From GW2011-AR15 sp964428335 (lineage in GTDB: Archaea > Nanobdellota > Nanobdellia > Woesearchaeales > GW2011-AR15): a DNA stretch of 64,000 bases. The notes beneath the pieces were generated by a model. That model was not told where the DNA came from. It did not search any database and saw only the letters and a program-made list of their open reading frames with translations. Location of the stretch: NCBI GenBank assembly GCA_964428335.1, contig CAYRXW010000002.1, positions 124,001 to 188,000 on the forward strand. The letters are read 5' to 3'. Below are positions 45,180 to 55,081 of this stretch, piece after piece. Position 1 is the first letter of the stretch. Every line of letters begins with the position of its first letter. The position numbers and the translations under genes were made by a program.

Positions 45180-46673
45180 TTATTTTTTTTTCAAGTAATT
45201 TATGGTGTGCCTAATTGTATAGGTTAGACCATGCTGGTATAGGCACATAAAAAATAGTTCAACAGGATGCCTGCCTACCATCCACTTTTTATCACGCTCA
45301 ATCCTTTGCCTCTCTCTCATCTTTTCTATCTTATGCTTCTGCCAGGCCCAATATGCGTACCTTTGCGCTTTTGACAGGTCGTCGGAACTCATTTCTTTGG
45401 TCCTTATGACGCTTTTTGTATTTCCATCATAATTATCGTAATTATCTGACATTATCATACCGTCAGATTTCAGCTTGTCATAAAACCTTGTTCCAGGAAA
45501 AGGTGTCATTATTGAAAACTGGACAGATTCAGGATCAACGCATATAGCAAAGTCAATTGTTTTTTTTACAGTCTCCCTGGTCTCCCCTGGAAGTCCAATA
45601 GTAAAAGTAAGATGCATCTTTATCCCTAATCTCTTAGTAAGCAGCATATTCTTTCTTGCAGTTTCAAGATTAAGGTTCTTTTCAGCATTATCAACAAGCT
45701 CCTGCGCGCCAGATTCTACCCCATATTTAACAGCTGAAAGACCAACTTCCTTTAGCGCAACAAGGATTTCCTCATCAACCAAATCCGCCCTTCCCATGAA
45801 TGCCCATGGTGTTTTCCAGTTCCTTTTTTTAAGTTCTGCTGCAAGCTTAAGCATCCTTGGTTTTCCGATATTAAATGTGTCATCATCAAAGTAAATCGAT
45901 TTAAACCCTTTTTTTACAAGATATTCCATCTCATCAACAACATCTGAAACATCCCTTGTCCTGTAATTCCTTCCGTTATAAACCAGTTGAGGCCATACGC
46001 AGAATGTGCATAGATAAGGGCACCCTCTGGAAGAAATCATCTGCGCACTTGGATGAGGGATTCCTCCGGGGCAATCATGATACTTAAAGATGGGAAAATC
46101 GTCTCTGTCAGGCCAGGGGTATTTTTCTAGGTTTTTCTCAAGTTCCCTCCTTGGAGTTATTGTTACTTTTTTGTTATTGTTAATTGCCAGCCCTTTAATT
46201 TTTTCTAGAGGTTTTTTATTTTTTAAGGCTCCTGCAAGCTCTAAAAGCGTAAATTCGTATTCACCTATCAGGGCAAAGTCAATGAAACTGTTATCTTCCA
46301 TGAACTTTTTATCAAAAATATTCATGTCAGGTCCGGCAATTGCAATCCTGCAGCCGATTGAAGATTTTATCCTTTTTAAAATGATTAAATCCTGCTTAAG
46401 TGATGGTGTTGAGACTTCACAAAAAAATAAGTCAGGGCTAAACTCGCTAGCTTTCTGGAAAAAGACATTATAAGACAGCATATCAGCTATCCCATCAATC
46501 CCTTTTGCAGTGAAGCCGCTTTTTTTAAGAAGTGCTGTAGCATAGCCTAAAAAGAAAGGATAAGGAAGATATCCTTCTTCCTCAGCTATTTTTAAATGAG
46601 GCCAGCGGCTGCCTGCCCTTACTCCTTGCTTTCCATCTATCATCCATGGTAGGTTTGCAAGCAATATTTTCAT
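45180..46673 (-). CDS. B12-binding-domain radical SAM protein
   Basis: 497 aa, single module: cobalamin-binding-type domain (1 to about 150), then core CPYLCTFC (C218, C222, C225) with NYRTRD after it, and a helical C-terminal region. The N terminus (LLANLPWMIDGKQGVRAGSR) is typical of the BchE/P-methylase-like class. It differs from the modules of the giant protein in that N-terminal block. Substrate unknown; adjacent ABC exporter genes and GT2 suggest a glycan or lipid. Confidence 0.83.
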   Translation of the reverse strand: MKILLANLPWMIDGKQGVRAGSRWPHLKIAEEEGYLPYPFFLGYATALLKKSGFTAKGIDGIADMLSYNVFFQKASEFSPDLFFCEVSTPSLKQDLIILKRIKSSIGCRIAIAGPDMNIFDKKFMEDNSFIDFALIGEYEFTLLELAGALKNKKPLEKIKGLAINNNKKVTITPRRELEKNLEKYPWPDRDDFPIFKYHDCPGGIPHPSAQMISSRGCPYLCTFCVWPQLVYNGRNYRTRDVSDVVDEMEYLVKKGFKSIYFDDDTFNIGKPRMLKLAAELKKRNWKTPWAFMGRADLVDEEILVALKEVGLSAVKYGVESGAQELVDNAEKNLNLETARKNMLLTKRLGIKMHLTFTIGLPGETRETVKKTIDFAICVDPESVQFSIMTPFPGTRFYDKLKSDGMIMSDNYDNYDGNTKSVIRTKEMSSDDLSKAQRYAYWAWQKHKIEKMRERQRIERDKKWMVGRHPVELFFMCLYQHGLTYTIRHTINYLKKK

Positions 46674-46712
46674 AGTAGCTCAGATTTGTTTTATCTTATT
46701 AAGGTTAATGTT

Positions 46713-48581
46713 TTAATTATCAGTTATTTTCCAGCTAGAATTTATCCTGATATCACCCGTATTGATTTTTTCACCGGTTATAATGAAATATTCAGCTTTT
46801 TCAAAAGTGCATAGAGGATTATAACTATTTCTTGCATGGATTGTTGCTGAAATAACATAAATCCCGGGAAGAAACTTATTTTCTAATACGCATTGCATTT
46901 TGCCTTTGCCTCTTATCTCTAACTGATGTGAGGCTGAATTTGGGCCACCTATTATTGTTCCATCACTTTTTTCAATGGAAACAGAAAAAATAGCATCGCT
47001 TATGCTTTTTTTGGATTCATAATAAATATTTATCGATATGCTTTCACTCTGAGAAAATTTTCTTTTCGACGATGATTTTTCCACATAGACTTCAAGTTTT
47101 TTTATTTCTATATCTCTTCCAGTTTTATTATTTTTTTTAATTATGAATTTCTTGATTATATTTTCTCTTATAGTTTCCAGCTCTTTTATTTTCTTTCCAG
47201 TTTCGTTTGCCTGTATAATATTTTTATTTGTTTTTGCTTCATCGAAACTAAGGCAGCAATAGTCATATTCATTATCTAGCATAAATAGGACATTTCTGGT
47301 GGCAAATTCCAAATCAATATTCAGATTTTTAACAAATCCTGGGTCATCCTTTTCTATTTCTTTTAGGTAAGGCCTGACCATGTTTCTATATTTTTCCAGC
47401 ATATAATAATTTTCTTTGCTGCCAAGATCGCTGGCAAATAAATTGTTCATCTTGTGTCTAAAGCTGCTAATAACCTCTTTCTTACTTTTTGATTTTCCAA
47501 TTTTATATAAGAAATATTTGCAGGTTTCATCAAAATCCAGCTTCTTTCCTGAATCATCATCCAGGCAATTTATAAAATTCAAAAAAAACTCAAAATCCGT
47601 CATATCTTTGTCAGGTTCAAGATTCTTTTTTATAGCAAGTATATTTTTCATAAGTTCTACTCTTTCCAAGATATTTTTGTTAGGCTTATTATTAGCAAGG
47701 TAAGCTTCAAGATAATCTCCTGTTTTCCGTATGAGCTTGTTTATTTCATCCAGAAGTTCAACTTTGCGAAAAAATATCATGCTATCCTTAGTAAGTTCCT
47801 TCCTAAAAACTGAAAAAATGCTTTTTCTCTCTTTTCTTAATGCAATTTTATTCAGTTCCTTTTCTTTATTGATTATATTATAATAATCAGTTTTGAATTC
47901 ATGTTCTGAAGAAAATGTAAGGTAAGAGCATATTACTTTTTTAGTGGTCCCGAAGTTTTCTATCCTTCCGTTTTTCAGGAAAATGGCTTTGTTGCAAAGT
48001 GCTTCAACCAAGGACATGTCATGTGAAACTAGGACAATAGTTTTTTTCTTTTCTTTCAGGAGTTTCAAAGCATAAACGCATCTGCTTTGGAATTCATGGT
48101 CTCCAACTGCCAATGCTTCATCTATCAGGAGTATATCAGCGTTACTGATTATTATCACGCTGAATGCAAGCCTCAGGATCATCCCATTGGAATATTCCTT
48201 TAGCTTATAATCAATGAAATTTTTGAGGTTTGAAAATTCAATAATCTTATCAAAATTCTTTTGGATATCGCTCTTGCTGATTCCAATTAGCGAGCCGTAC
48301 AAATAAATATTTTCCCTGCCAGAAAGCTCATCATTAAGCCCTGCGCCTAAATCAAGCAACCTGAGAATTTTTCCATTTGCATGAACTTCTCCTTTTGAAG
48401 GCTCAATAAGCCCGCCAAGTATTTTAAGAAGGGTTGTTTTTCCTGACCCGTTAGGGCCTATAATACCAAAGCAGTCCCCTTTTTCAATATTTACTGTTAC
48501 GTTGCTCAATGCAGCAAAATTCCCTGCTTTTTGGCTTGGAAAAACCTTGGAAACATTTTCTACGGACAATGCATATTTCAT
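46713..48581 (-). CDS. ABC transporter ATPase, Wzt-type with middle insertion
   Basis: 622 aa. Walker A GPNGSGKTT (42-50), ABC signature YSNGM (130-134), Walker B ILLIDEALAVGD (150-161), H-loop His187. Residues about 230-490 form a long helical region absent from ordinary Wzt. The last roughly 120 residues are a beta-sandwich like the Wzt carbohydrate-binding domain, which reads the glycan end before export. Its ATG overlaps the stop of the permease gene by 4 nt. Exports the polymer made by this island (inference). Confidence 0.85.
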   Translation of the reverse strand: MKYALSVENVSKVFPSQKAGNFAALSNVTVNIEKGDCFGIIGPNGSGKTTLLKILGGLIEPSKGEVHANGKILRLLDLGAGLNDELSGRENIYLYGSLIGISKSDIQKNFDKIIEFSNLKNFIDYKLKEYSNGMILRLAFSVIIISNADILLIDEALAVGDHEFQSRCVYALKLLKEKKKTIVLVSHDMSLVEALCNKAIFLKNGRIENFGTTKKVICSYLTFSSEHEFKTDYYNIINKEKELNKIALRKERKSIFSVFRKELTKDSMIFFRKVELLDEINKLIRKTGDYLEAYLANNKPNKNILERVELMKNILAIKKNLEPDKDMTDFEFFLNFINCLDDDSGKKLDFDETCKYFLYKIGKSKSKKEVISSFRHKMNNLFASDLGSKENYYMLEKYRNMVRPYLKEIEKDDPGFVKNLNIDLEFATRNVLFMLDNEYDYCCLSFDEAKTNKNIIQANETGKKIKELETIRENIIKKFIIKKNNKTGRDIEIKKLEVYVEKSSSKRKFSQSESISINIYYESKKSISDAIFSVSIEKSDGTIIGGPNSASHQLEIRGKGKMQCVLENKFLPGIYVISATIHARNSYNPLCTFEKAEYFIITGEKINTGDIRINSSWKITDN

Positions 48582-49330
48582 AGTCTCTCACTTACATTTG
48601 CTGTAGCTGAGGTAAACAGCCAGTATCCAAGAAAAAGCACTATGATGCATATCAGGAAAGTGATAAAAACCTGCTCAGGAAGGTCAGCATAATTATATAT
48701 GAATACATTTCGCAGGTGGCTTATGATTCTTGCAATAGGGTTCAGCATGAAGTACTTCCTGAATTCAGAATGGATGCTTGATTCTGAATAAACTATAGGT
48801 GAAACCCAGAACAGGATCATCAAAGCAAAGGACCACATATGCTGGACATCTTTAAAAAGAACATAAATTCCTGAGACTATGAACGATATGCCCATAGTTA
48901 GAATGAAAAGCATTATTAGATATGCAGCTGCAGTTATGTCCAATAGATTAATCTCAATCTTAAAAAATATCATTAGAGCAATAAGGACAGCAAAGTTCAG
49001 AAGAAGCCCGGTCAGGTTGCTTAGGCATGAGCTTATCACAAAAACATGAGGGTATATCTTCTGTTTTTTCAGCAAGTTTGAATTAGAGATTATTGAATGC
49101 ATGCTGCCTGTCGTAGTTTCCGAAAAATAGTTCCAGCATATAACTCCTATAAGCAAAAATATCTGGAAATTCGGCACATTGACCCTCATGACATATGTGA
49201 ATACAACATATAGTATGATAAGAAGCAGGATAGGGTTAAAGATGCACCAGAAATATCCGAAATATGTGTTTTTGTACTTTAGCTTGAATTCTTTTTTTGC
49301 AAGTTCTATAATCAGTTCAGCGCTTTGCAT
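48578..49330 (-). CDS. ABC-2 permease, Wzm-type polysaccharide exporter
   Basis: 250 aa with six membrane helices. Begins with the amphipathic segment ELIIELAKKEFKLKYKNTYFG typical of Wzm/TagG permeases. Pairs with the downstream ATPase to export polysaccharides or glycolipids assembled on a lipid carrier. ATG start, 59 nt after the GT2 gene stop. Confidence 0.85.
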   Translation of the reverse strand: MQSAELIIELAKKEFKLKYKNTYFGYFWCIFNPILLLIILYVVFTYVMRVNVPNFQIFLLIGVICWNYFSETTTGSMHSIISNSNLLKKQKIYPHVFVISSCLSNLTGLLLNFAVLIALMIFFKIEINLLDITAAAYLIMLFILTMGISFIVSGIYVLFKDVQHMWSFALMILFWVSPIVYSESSIHSEFRKYFMLNPIARIISHLRNVFIYNYADLPEQVFITFLICIIVLFLGYWLFTSATANVSERL

Positions 49331-49389
49331 TTAATATCACTAAAACAATTTATTCTTTTATAAGTTCCTAAAAAAACTTTTATTATGTC

Positions 49390-50301
49390 TCATTTTTTAC
49401 TACTTCTATGAAACATAAACTCTTTTAGCAGTGCATTTTTTATTCTTGCATTTTTTTTAATTTTCCAGTATCCTTTGAGTGCTTCAAATGCAAGGGTGAC
49501 TGCCCGAAATCTCTTCCTGAGAAATATCTTCTTCCTTTTCGTTATTTTTTTTGTTTTCCTGTCATAACCTGACCAGTCAAACCAGGCAAAGTTCAGGATT
49601 CCAAAAAAAAAGCACTTGAAAAAAGACAGTAATGTAAAAGGGTTGTAAAGATCACTTTTCCTAAGCATCCCTCTGAATTTATTCCTTCCATAAAGAATGT
49701 TCCTGAGCTCAAGATAATATCTTTCCCCAAAATCCTTTTCTTCTTTTAAATTATGGTACACAACAGCATCTTCGCAGTACTCAGCTTTAAGGTCAGCAAG
49801 TCTGCATCTATGGAAAAAATCAGCGTCCTCAAGATAAGTCTGGTAGTTTTCATCAAAGTTCCCATCCAGCTTTTTTAATGATTCTTTTTTCATCAAAAAG
49901 CAGCAGGATATGAACGGATATCTCTTCTCATTATCCAGGCACGGATAGAAGCATTTTCCGTTTTCATATAATATCTTTGGAAAAACAATATCATTTTTTT
50001 CAATGCTGTCCAAGATATTTTTAATGGCATTTTTTTCAAACCATGCGTCATTATCTATAAACAGAAGAATATCTCCCTTTGACATGGAAATCCCAATGTT
50101 TCTTGCTGCTGAAGCGCCAGTCCTTATTTTATTTCTGGCAAGATGTATTTTAGAATGCTTTAGTTTCAATAAAGAATCATCAGTTGAGGAGTCATCAACA
50201 ATAATAATCTCATAATTCTTCAGGTTTGATTCCTTTATGCTTTCGATTAACTTATCAAGAGTTTTCTCTCCATTGAAATTTGGGATTATTATGCTTATCA
50301 T
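49390..50301 (-). CDS. GT2-family glycosyltransferase
   Basis: 303 aa, GT-A fold. IIIPNFNGEKTL (4-15), VDDSSTDDS, GASAARNIG and the metal-binding DND (LLFIDNDAW). Later residues EDADFFHRC give the catalytic base region. C-terminal amphipathic/basic helices suggest membrane association. It overlaps the asparagine synthetase-like gene by 4 nt and lies just upstream of the exporter, so it likely elongates or caps the exported glycan. Confidence 0.87.
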   Translation of the reverse strand: MISIIIPNFNGEKTLDKLIESIKESNLKNYEIIIVDDSSTDDSLLKLKHSKIHLARNKIRTGASAARNIGISMSKGDILLFIDNDAWFEKNAIKNILDSIEKNDIVFPKILYENGKCFYPCLDNEKRYPFISCCFLMKKESLKKLDGNFDENYQTYLEDADFFHRCRLADLKAEYCEDAVVYHNLKEEKDFGERYYLELRNILYGRNKFRGMLRKSDLYNPFTLLSFFKCFFFGILNFAWFDWSGYDRKTKKITKRKKIFLRKRFRAVTLAFEALKGYWKIKKNARIKNALLKEFMFHRSSKK

Positions 50302-52118
50302 ATTTTAAAGCCAGGTTTTTTACCTTCTATAAACAGGTCATGCCATATCATGAAGTTCATTATTGTCCATATCTGCCTTGAATAATATAGTTTTGTAAGC
50401 TTGTTTCCTGAAAAGATAAAATTTGACACTTTATATTCACGATTGATAAGCTTCTCAAGATAATCTCTGTTAAAATAGGTCTTTATCAGCTCTTTTTCTG
50501 AACTGATATAATCAACAAATTCCTTTGATTTTTTTTCAAGCCAAAGATCTGTCGGCACAAAAAACCTCTGCTTCTTCCTTTGTGTAATCTTCTTAGGAAG
50601 CTTTTCTTTCATAGCATACTTAAGTATATATTTTTCATTTAAGCCGTTCAGCTTAAATTTCTCAGGCAGACCTGCAGAGAATTCAGCCAGCTTATAGCTG
50701 CAAAAAGGTACTCTGCCTTCAACAAAATTTGCCATTGTGGTCCTGTCAAACTTAAGAAGCATATTATCAGGCAGGAAAGTCTTAATGTCCCTATACAGCA
50801 TGTTATTTAACATGCCTCTGTCTTTCCTGAAATATTTTTCATTCCTTGGCTCTTTTAATTTCGCAAGCTTAGCCAGTTCAAGGCTTGAGAATACAGAGAC
50901 ACCATAGTTTTCAAGATATTTTTTTTCAAGATTCTTCTCTTTTAGAAAGGATGATACCCTTAAGCTCAGAGGGTCATTAATACTTGGAAGATTGATGTTA
51001 AGTTTAGGGATCTTTTCAAAAACCTTATACTGTTCATATCCTGCAAACAGCTCATCTGCACCTTCTCCGTTTAGAAGCACTTTAACTTTTTTTGATGCTT
51101 TTTCTGCGAGAATGTTATTTGGGATGGATGTCGGGTCGCCAACTGGCTCATCAAGAGACCATACAACTTTAGGCAAATTCTTTAGTTCACTGTCATCAAT
51201 GATGATCTCATGATGGTCAGTCTCAAATTTCTCAGATATAATCCCTGCATACTTAAATTCATTATAAGAATCCTCAAAACCAAGGGAATACGTATTGATT
51301 TTTCCTTCAGTGTTGTCTCTCATATGCGCAACAATAGCGCTTGAATCTATCCCTCCTGAAAGTAGTGCACCTACAGGAACATCGCTTCTCATCCTTAGTC
51401 TTATGGAATCGCTCAATATATTTTTCAGTTCTTCTGAGCAGGCAGATAAGTCTGTGTTTTTCTCGCTAAAGCTTAAGTCCCAATACCTGTTTGTCTTTAA
51501 TTTATTATCCTTAAATAATACACATTCTCCAGGAAGCACTTTTTTTATATCCTTAATTATAGTATCTTCCCCACTGCAGTACCTGAACCTAAAATACTTT
51601 GCCAATACTTCCTTATTTATCTCCTTATCAAGCTCATATTTCAGTATTGCCTTGATTTCTGATGCAAAAATGAATATGTTATCTTTGAAATAGTAATATA
51701 GCGGCTTTACACCCAGCCTGTCCCTGGCCAAAAAAATAGTTTTTTTCTTCAGGTCATATATTGCGAAAGCAAACATGCCATCAAGATATGAAACAAAAGA
51801 AGGCCCGTGTTCCTCATAAAGATGTATTAATACTTCAGTATCGCTGTCAGTATAGAACCTATGCTTTTTTTCAATTTTTTTTCGTAGTTCAACATAGTTA
51901 TATATCTCGCCATTAAAGAAGACAAGTTTAGTCTTATCTTCATTGAATATCGGTTGGTTCCCTCCTGGAAGGTCAATAATGCTAAGCCTGACATAGCCTA
52001 AAGTCATGCTGTCATCTTCAAAAATACCGGAATCATCAGGGCCCCTGTATTTTATGGACTTTAGCATATCCACTGCAAATTTCCTGTCATTAAAATTAAA
52101 GCCGATGATGCCGCACAT
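50298..52118 (-). CDS. asnB: Asparagine synthetase (glutamine-hydrolysing)-like amidotransferase
   Basis: 606 aa. N-terminal Ntn domain with catalytic Cys2 (MCGIIGF), followed by the PP-loop synthetase domain with LSGGIDSSAIV. Complete AsnB architecture, so it can convert Asp to Asn. In glycan loci AsnB-family proteins also amidate uronic acids, and the location between glycosyltransferase and radical SAM genes favours that here (inference). Stop overlaps the GT2 start by 4 nt. Confidence 0.85.
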   Translation of the reverse strand: MCGIIGFNFNDRKFAVDMLKSIKYRGPDDSGIFEDDSMTLGYVRLSIIDLPGGNQPIFNEDKTKLVFFNGEIYNYVELRKKIEKKHRFYTDSDTEVLIHLYEEHGPSFVSYLDGMFAFAIYDLKKKTIFLARDRLGVKPLYYYFKDNIFIFASEIKAILKYELDKEINKEVLAKYFRFRYCSGEDTIIKDIKKVLPGECVLFKDNKLKTNRYWDLSFSEKNTDLSACSEELKNILSDSIRLRMRSDVPVGALLSGGIDSSAIVAHMRDNTEGKINTYSLGFEDSYNEFKYAGIISEKFETDHHEIIIDDSELKNLPKVVWSLDEPVGDPTSIPNNILAEKASKKVKVLLNGEGADELFAGYEQYKVFEKIPKLNINLPSINDPLSLRVSSFLKEKNLEKKYLENYGVSVFSSLELAKLAKLKEPRNEKYFRKDRGMLNNMLYRDIKTFLPDNMLLKFDRTTMANFVEGRVPFCSYKLAEFSAGLPEKFKLNGLNEKYILKYAMKEKLPKKITQRKKQRFFVPTDLWLEKKSKEFVDYISSEKELIKTYFNRDYLEKLINREYKVSNFIFSGNKLTKLYYSRQIWTIMNFMIWHDLFIEGKKPGFKI

Positions 52119-52196
52119 TCTTAAGACTGGTAATTATTTCTCCCAATATAAAGCCTTCTGATATTCAGAGTATAGAATCTTGAGGTTTATTCAATG

Positions 52197-53528
52197 TCAT
52201 ATGGATTTTGACAATAAGGCATATGCTCCCATATTTATTGTTCCTTTAATTCCAAGGAGCCTTAAAATATTTAAAACCTTTAATGGGGTGTAAAAAGACC
52301 TGTTAAATTTTTTTAAGCATTCATTCATCTTCTCCTCGCTTAAATTAGCATGCTTATATCTCTCATCAATAAAGCTCTTTTTTTCATCAAGCATTGCAAT
52401 ATCCCCTTTATTAGTCATATCCCAAATTGGGGTTCCTGGATAAGGGTGAAGCCTATTGACGCAAAGGAAATCTGTGTCAAGCATCTTTGAAAAAGCAATT
52501 GTTTCTTCTATTGATTTTTCATTCTCCCAGGGAAATCCTATTATGAATGCAGATTGGGTCCTTATCCCATATTTTTTGCATAGCTTAACTGCATTTGCGG
52601 CATCTTTAAGCTTAAACCCTTTTTTTATTTTTAATAAAGAATCTTCATTTCCTACTTCAGGGGCAATCGTTGCCAGCCAAACGCCTGCTTTTCGCATCTT
52701 TTTAACCAATGCTTCGTTAAGCCTATCTGCCCTGATTCCATTCCCAAGCGAAATGGAGATATCAATCTTTTTTTCAATAATCAGGTCACATATTTTTTCA
52801 GCTCTTTTCATGTCTTCAGTAAAGCTGTCATCAGTAACCCATAGTTCTTTTATTCCATACTTTGATTTTAAAATGAGGATCTCCTCTACTACATTCTCAG
52901 GGCTTCTGAACCTATATTTATACCCAAGCGAGTGATGGCAGAATATGCAGCCATGGGGACATCCCCTAGAAGTATTTATTGCAAAAACAGGGGACTTTTT
53001 TTTAATTACCATATTATATCTTCGGTATTTTATTTTGTCTATTGCAGGAAAAGGAAGGCTGTCTAAATCATTGATAGGTGATCTATATCCAGTATAGTAA
53101 GGTTGGTTGTTTTTCTTGATCCAAATTCCTTTGATTTTTTGCTTTTCATTTGATTTTATATAATCATATATCAAATCCTCTCCTTCATCTGATATTATTG
53201 CATCAAGCCAGTCATTCATTATAAGTTTTTTTGCAATCAGTTTTGGGTGTGAACCACCAAAAATTACAATGATATTTTTGTTCAATTTTTTTATATCTCT
53301 TGCTGTGGTAATACTGTTTTGGATATTTGCACTGTTTACTGAAAAGCCTATCAGGTCATACTTCATCAAACCAATGCTTTTTGGAGAATACGAATTTTTA
53401 TCAATTACGTCACAACTTATGCCTTTTGATTCAAGAAAAGATGCAATGTACAGAAGCCCAAGCGGTGGCAGGGAGTTTAGGTAAAGCATAGTATTAGTTG
53501 GCTTTTCCTGAAGAAGCAATACTTTCAT
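52197..53528 (-). CDS. B12-binding-domain radical SAM protein
   Basis: 443 aa. Cobalamin-type domain starting LLLQEKPTNTM with PPLGLLYIASFLES (21-34), IFGGSHP (89-95), and a core CPHGCIFC (C190, C194, C197) followed by KYRFRSPENV. C-terminal half includes FPWENEKSIEETI. Similar class to the 468-aa protein next to it. A 132-nt gap of AT-rich sequence separates the two, so they may be transcribed separately. Confidence 0.83.
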   Translation of the reverse strand: MKVLLLQEKPTNTMLYLNSLPPLGLLYIASFLESKGISCDVIDKNSYSPKSIGLMKYDLIGFSVNSANIQNSITTARDIKKLNKNIIVIFGGSHPKLIAKKLIMNDWLDAIISDEGEDLIYDYIKSNEKQKIKGIWIKKNNQPYYTGYRSPINDLDSLPFPAIDKIKYRRYNMVIKKKSPVFAINTSRGCPHGCIFCHHSLGYKYRFRSPENVVEEILILKSKYGIKELWVTDDSFTEDMKRAEKICDLIIEKKIDISISLGNGIRADRLNEALVKKMRKAGVWLATIAPEVGNEDSLLKIKKGFKLKDAANAVKLCKKYGIRTQSAFIIGFPWENEKSIEETIAFSKMLDTDFLCVNRLHPYPGTPIWDMTNKGDIAMLDEKKSFIDERYKHANLSEEKMNECLKKFNRSFYTPLKVLNILRLLGIKGTINMGAYALLSKSI

Positions 53529-53660
53529 TTTGATAAATTATTGGTTGAAATATATATATGTATTCTTGAACTGTATGACAACATAAAAACGGAGGTTTGG
53601 ATTTGCTTTGGAAGAGCATAGTAAATTTTTTTCTATCTAACTATCAAATGTAGGTAGGTT

Positions 53661-55067
53661 TTAATTATTTAATGCCATCTCAAGCCCTGCTTTTATATAT
53701 CTTTTTAATTCAGCAGCTGATTTTATACCTGCTAAAAATTTCAGGATTATTTTCGGCCTGAAATAAAATTTCATATACGCATTTTTTATATGCTTATTTA
53801 ATGCCTCATCATTAAGGTTGCATCTAATCCTGTCAAGTGGCGCTTCTATGGATTTATCAACTGTATATTTTTTCCAGTAATCTATTTTAGTTTCAGATGC
53901 CAGATCATCATATATCTCTGTCCCTGGCAGGATGCTAAATCTTGAAAACTGCGCATAATCCAAAGGCAGGGACTTAGCTAAGTTAATGGTGTTTTTTATT
54001 GTTTTTTCATCTTCCCCTGGGCATCCAAGCATAAAATATCCGAAAGCAAGTATGCCATTTCTCTTTGCAAGTGCTATGCTTTCCTTAATTTTTTTCAAAG
54101 TAGTGAATTTTTTTATGTTTCTCAGTATATTTTCATCTCCTGATTCTATCCCGAAATAAATCCTGTAGCACCCGGCAGATTTCATATGTTTCAGCACTTC
54201 ATCATCTATAGTGTCTACTCTTGATCTGCATGACCAGAAAATTTTTAGTTTTCTCTTTCGTATTTCCTGGCAAATCAGGATTACTCTCTTTTTATTTATT
54301 GTAAACAATGGGTCGAATATGTCAAATTCCTTTATGTTATATCTTTTCACGCATTCTTCAATCTCATCAGCAACATTTTCCGGGCTCCTATACCTAATAT
54401 CGCCGGTCCTTTGCTCGCAAAAATTGCACTGGAAAGTGCAGCCTCTGCTTGTCATAAGAATTGTATAATTCCTGTATTTAGATATGAATGAATAGTATTT
54501 GCTGTTTGGAAGCAGATTTCTTGCAGGGAATGGTATCGAATCAAGGTTCTTTATCTGTTCCCTTTTTTCATTGATTATTACCTTATTCCCATCTCTATAG
54601 CAGATTCCCTTAATATTTGCAAATCCCTTCTTCTTTTCTAATGCTTCAATAAGTTCAGCTACAGTTTCTTCAGCTTCACCGATTATCCCAAAATCAATGC
54701 TTTTGTTCTTTAAAGTCTCTTTAGGGTATAGGTTCAGGTTCCCTCCGCCAACAATTATCAGGCAGTCATGCCTAGCCTTAAAATAATTTATAATACTGTT
54801 TGTCTCATGTATTAAATAAGTTGAGACAGTGAACATCAGGACTTTTGGCTTAAATTCCTTTATCTTTAAATCCATATCTTTCAGTGAGTAACCTGATGCA
54901 GCAGCATCTAAAAACAAGAGTTCATGCCCAGCTTTTTGAAGCGCCCCTGCAACATATGCAAGGCTTATATTTGGGTAAAGCCCATAGTTGCTGGCAACAG
55001 CTTTTATATTAGGCTGGTTAGTAACAGCGACTACTCCAAATGAAGGGTAAACTATTGCAATTTTCAT
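53661..55067 (-). CDS. B12-binding-domain radical SAM protein
   Basis: 468 aa. Cobalamin-type domain with IVGGGN (105-110), then core CTFQCNFC (C210, C214, C217) and RYRSPENVADEI. C-terminal region similar to other class B methylase-like proteins. It follows the GT-C gene on the minus strand by 14 nt, suggesting joint transcription with the membrane glycosyltransferase. Confidence 0.83.
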   Translation of the reverse strand: MKIAIVYPSFGVVAVTNQPNIKAVASNYGLYPNISLAYVAGALQKAGHELLFLDAAASGYSLKDMDLKIKEFKPKVLMFTVSTYLIHETNSIINYFKARHDCLIIVGGGNLNLYPKETLKNKSIDFGIIGEAEETVAELIEALEKKKGFANIKGICYRDGNKVIINEKREQIKNLDSIPFPARNLLPNSKYYSFISKYRNYTILMTSRGCTFQCNFCEQRTGDIRYRSPENVADEIEECVKRYNIKEFDIFDPLFTINKKRVILICQEIRKRKLKIFWSCRSRVDTIDDEVLKHMKSAGCYRIYFGIESGDENILRNIKKFTTLKKIKESIALAKRNGILAFGYFMLGCPGEDEKTIKNTINLAKSLPLDYAQFSRFSILPGTEIYDDLASETKIDYWKKYTVDKSIEAPLDRIRCNLNDEALNKHIKNAYMKFYFRPKIILKFLAGIKSAAELKRYIKAGLEMALNN

Positions 55068-55081
55068 GTTTCTTCTATAGG

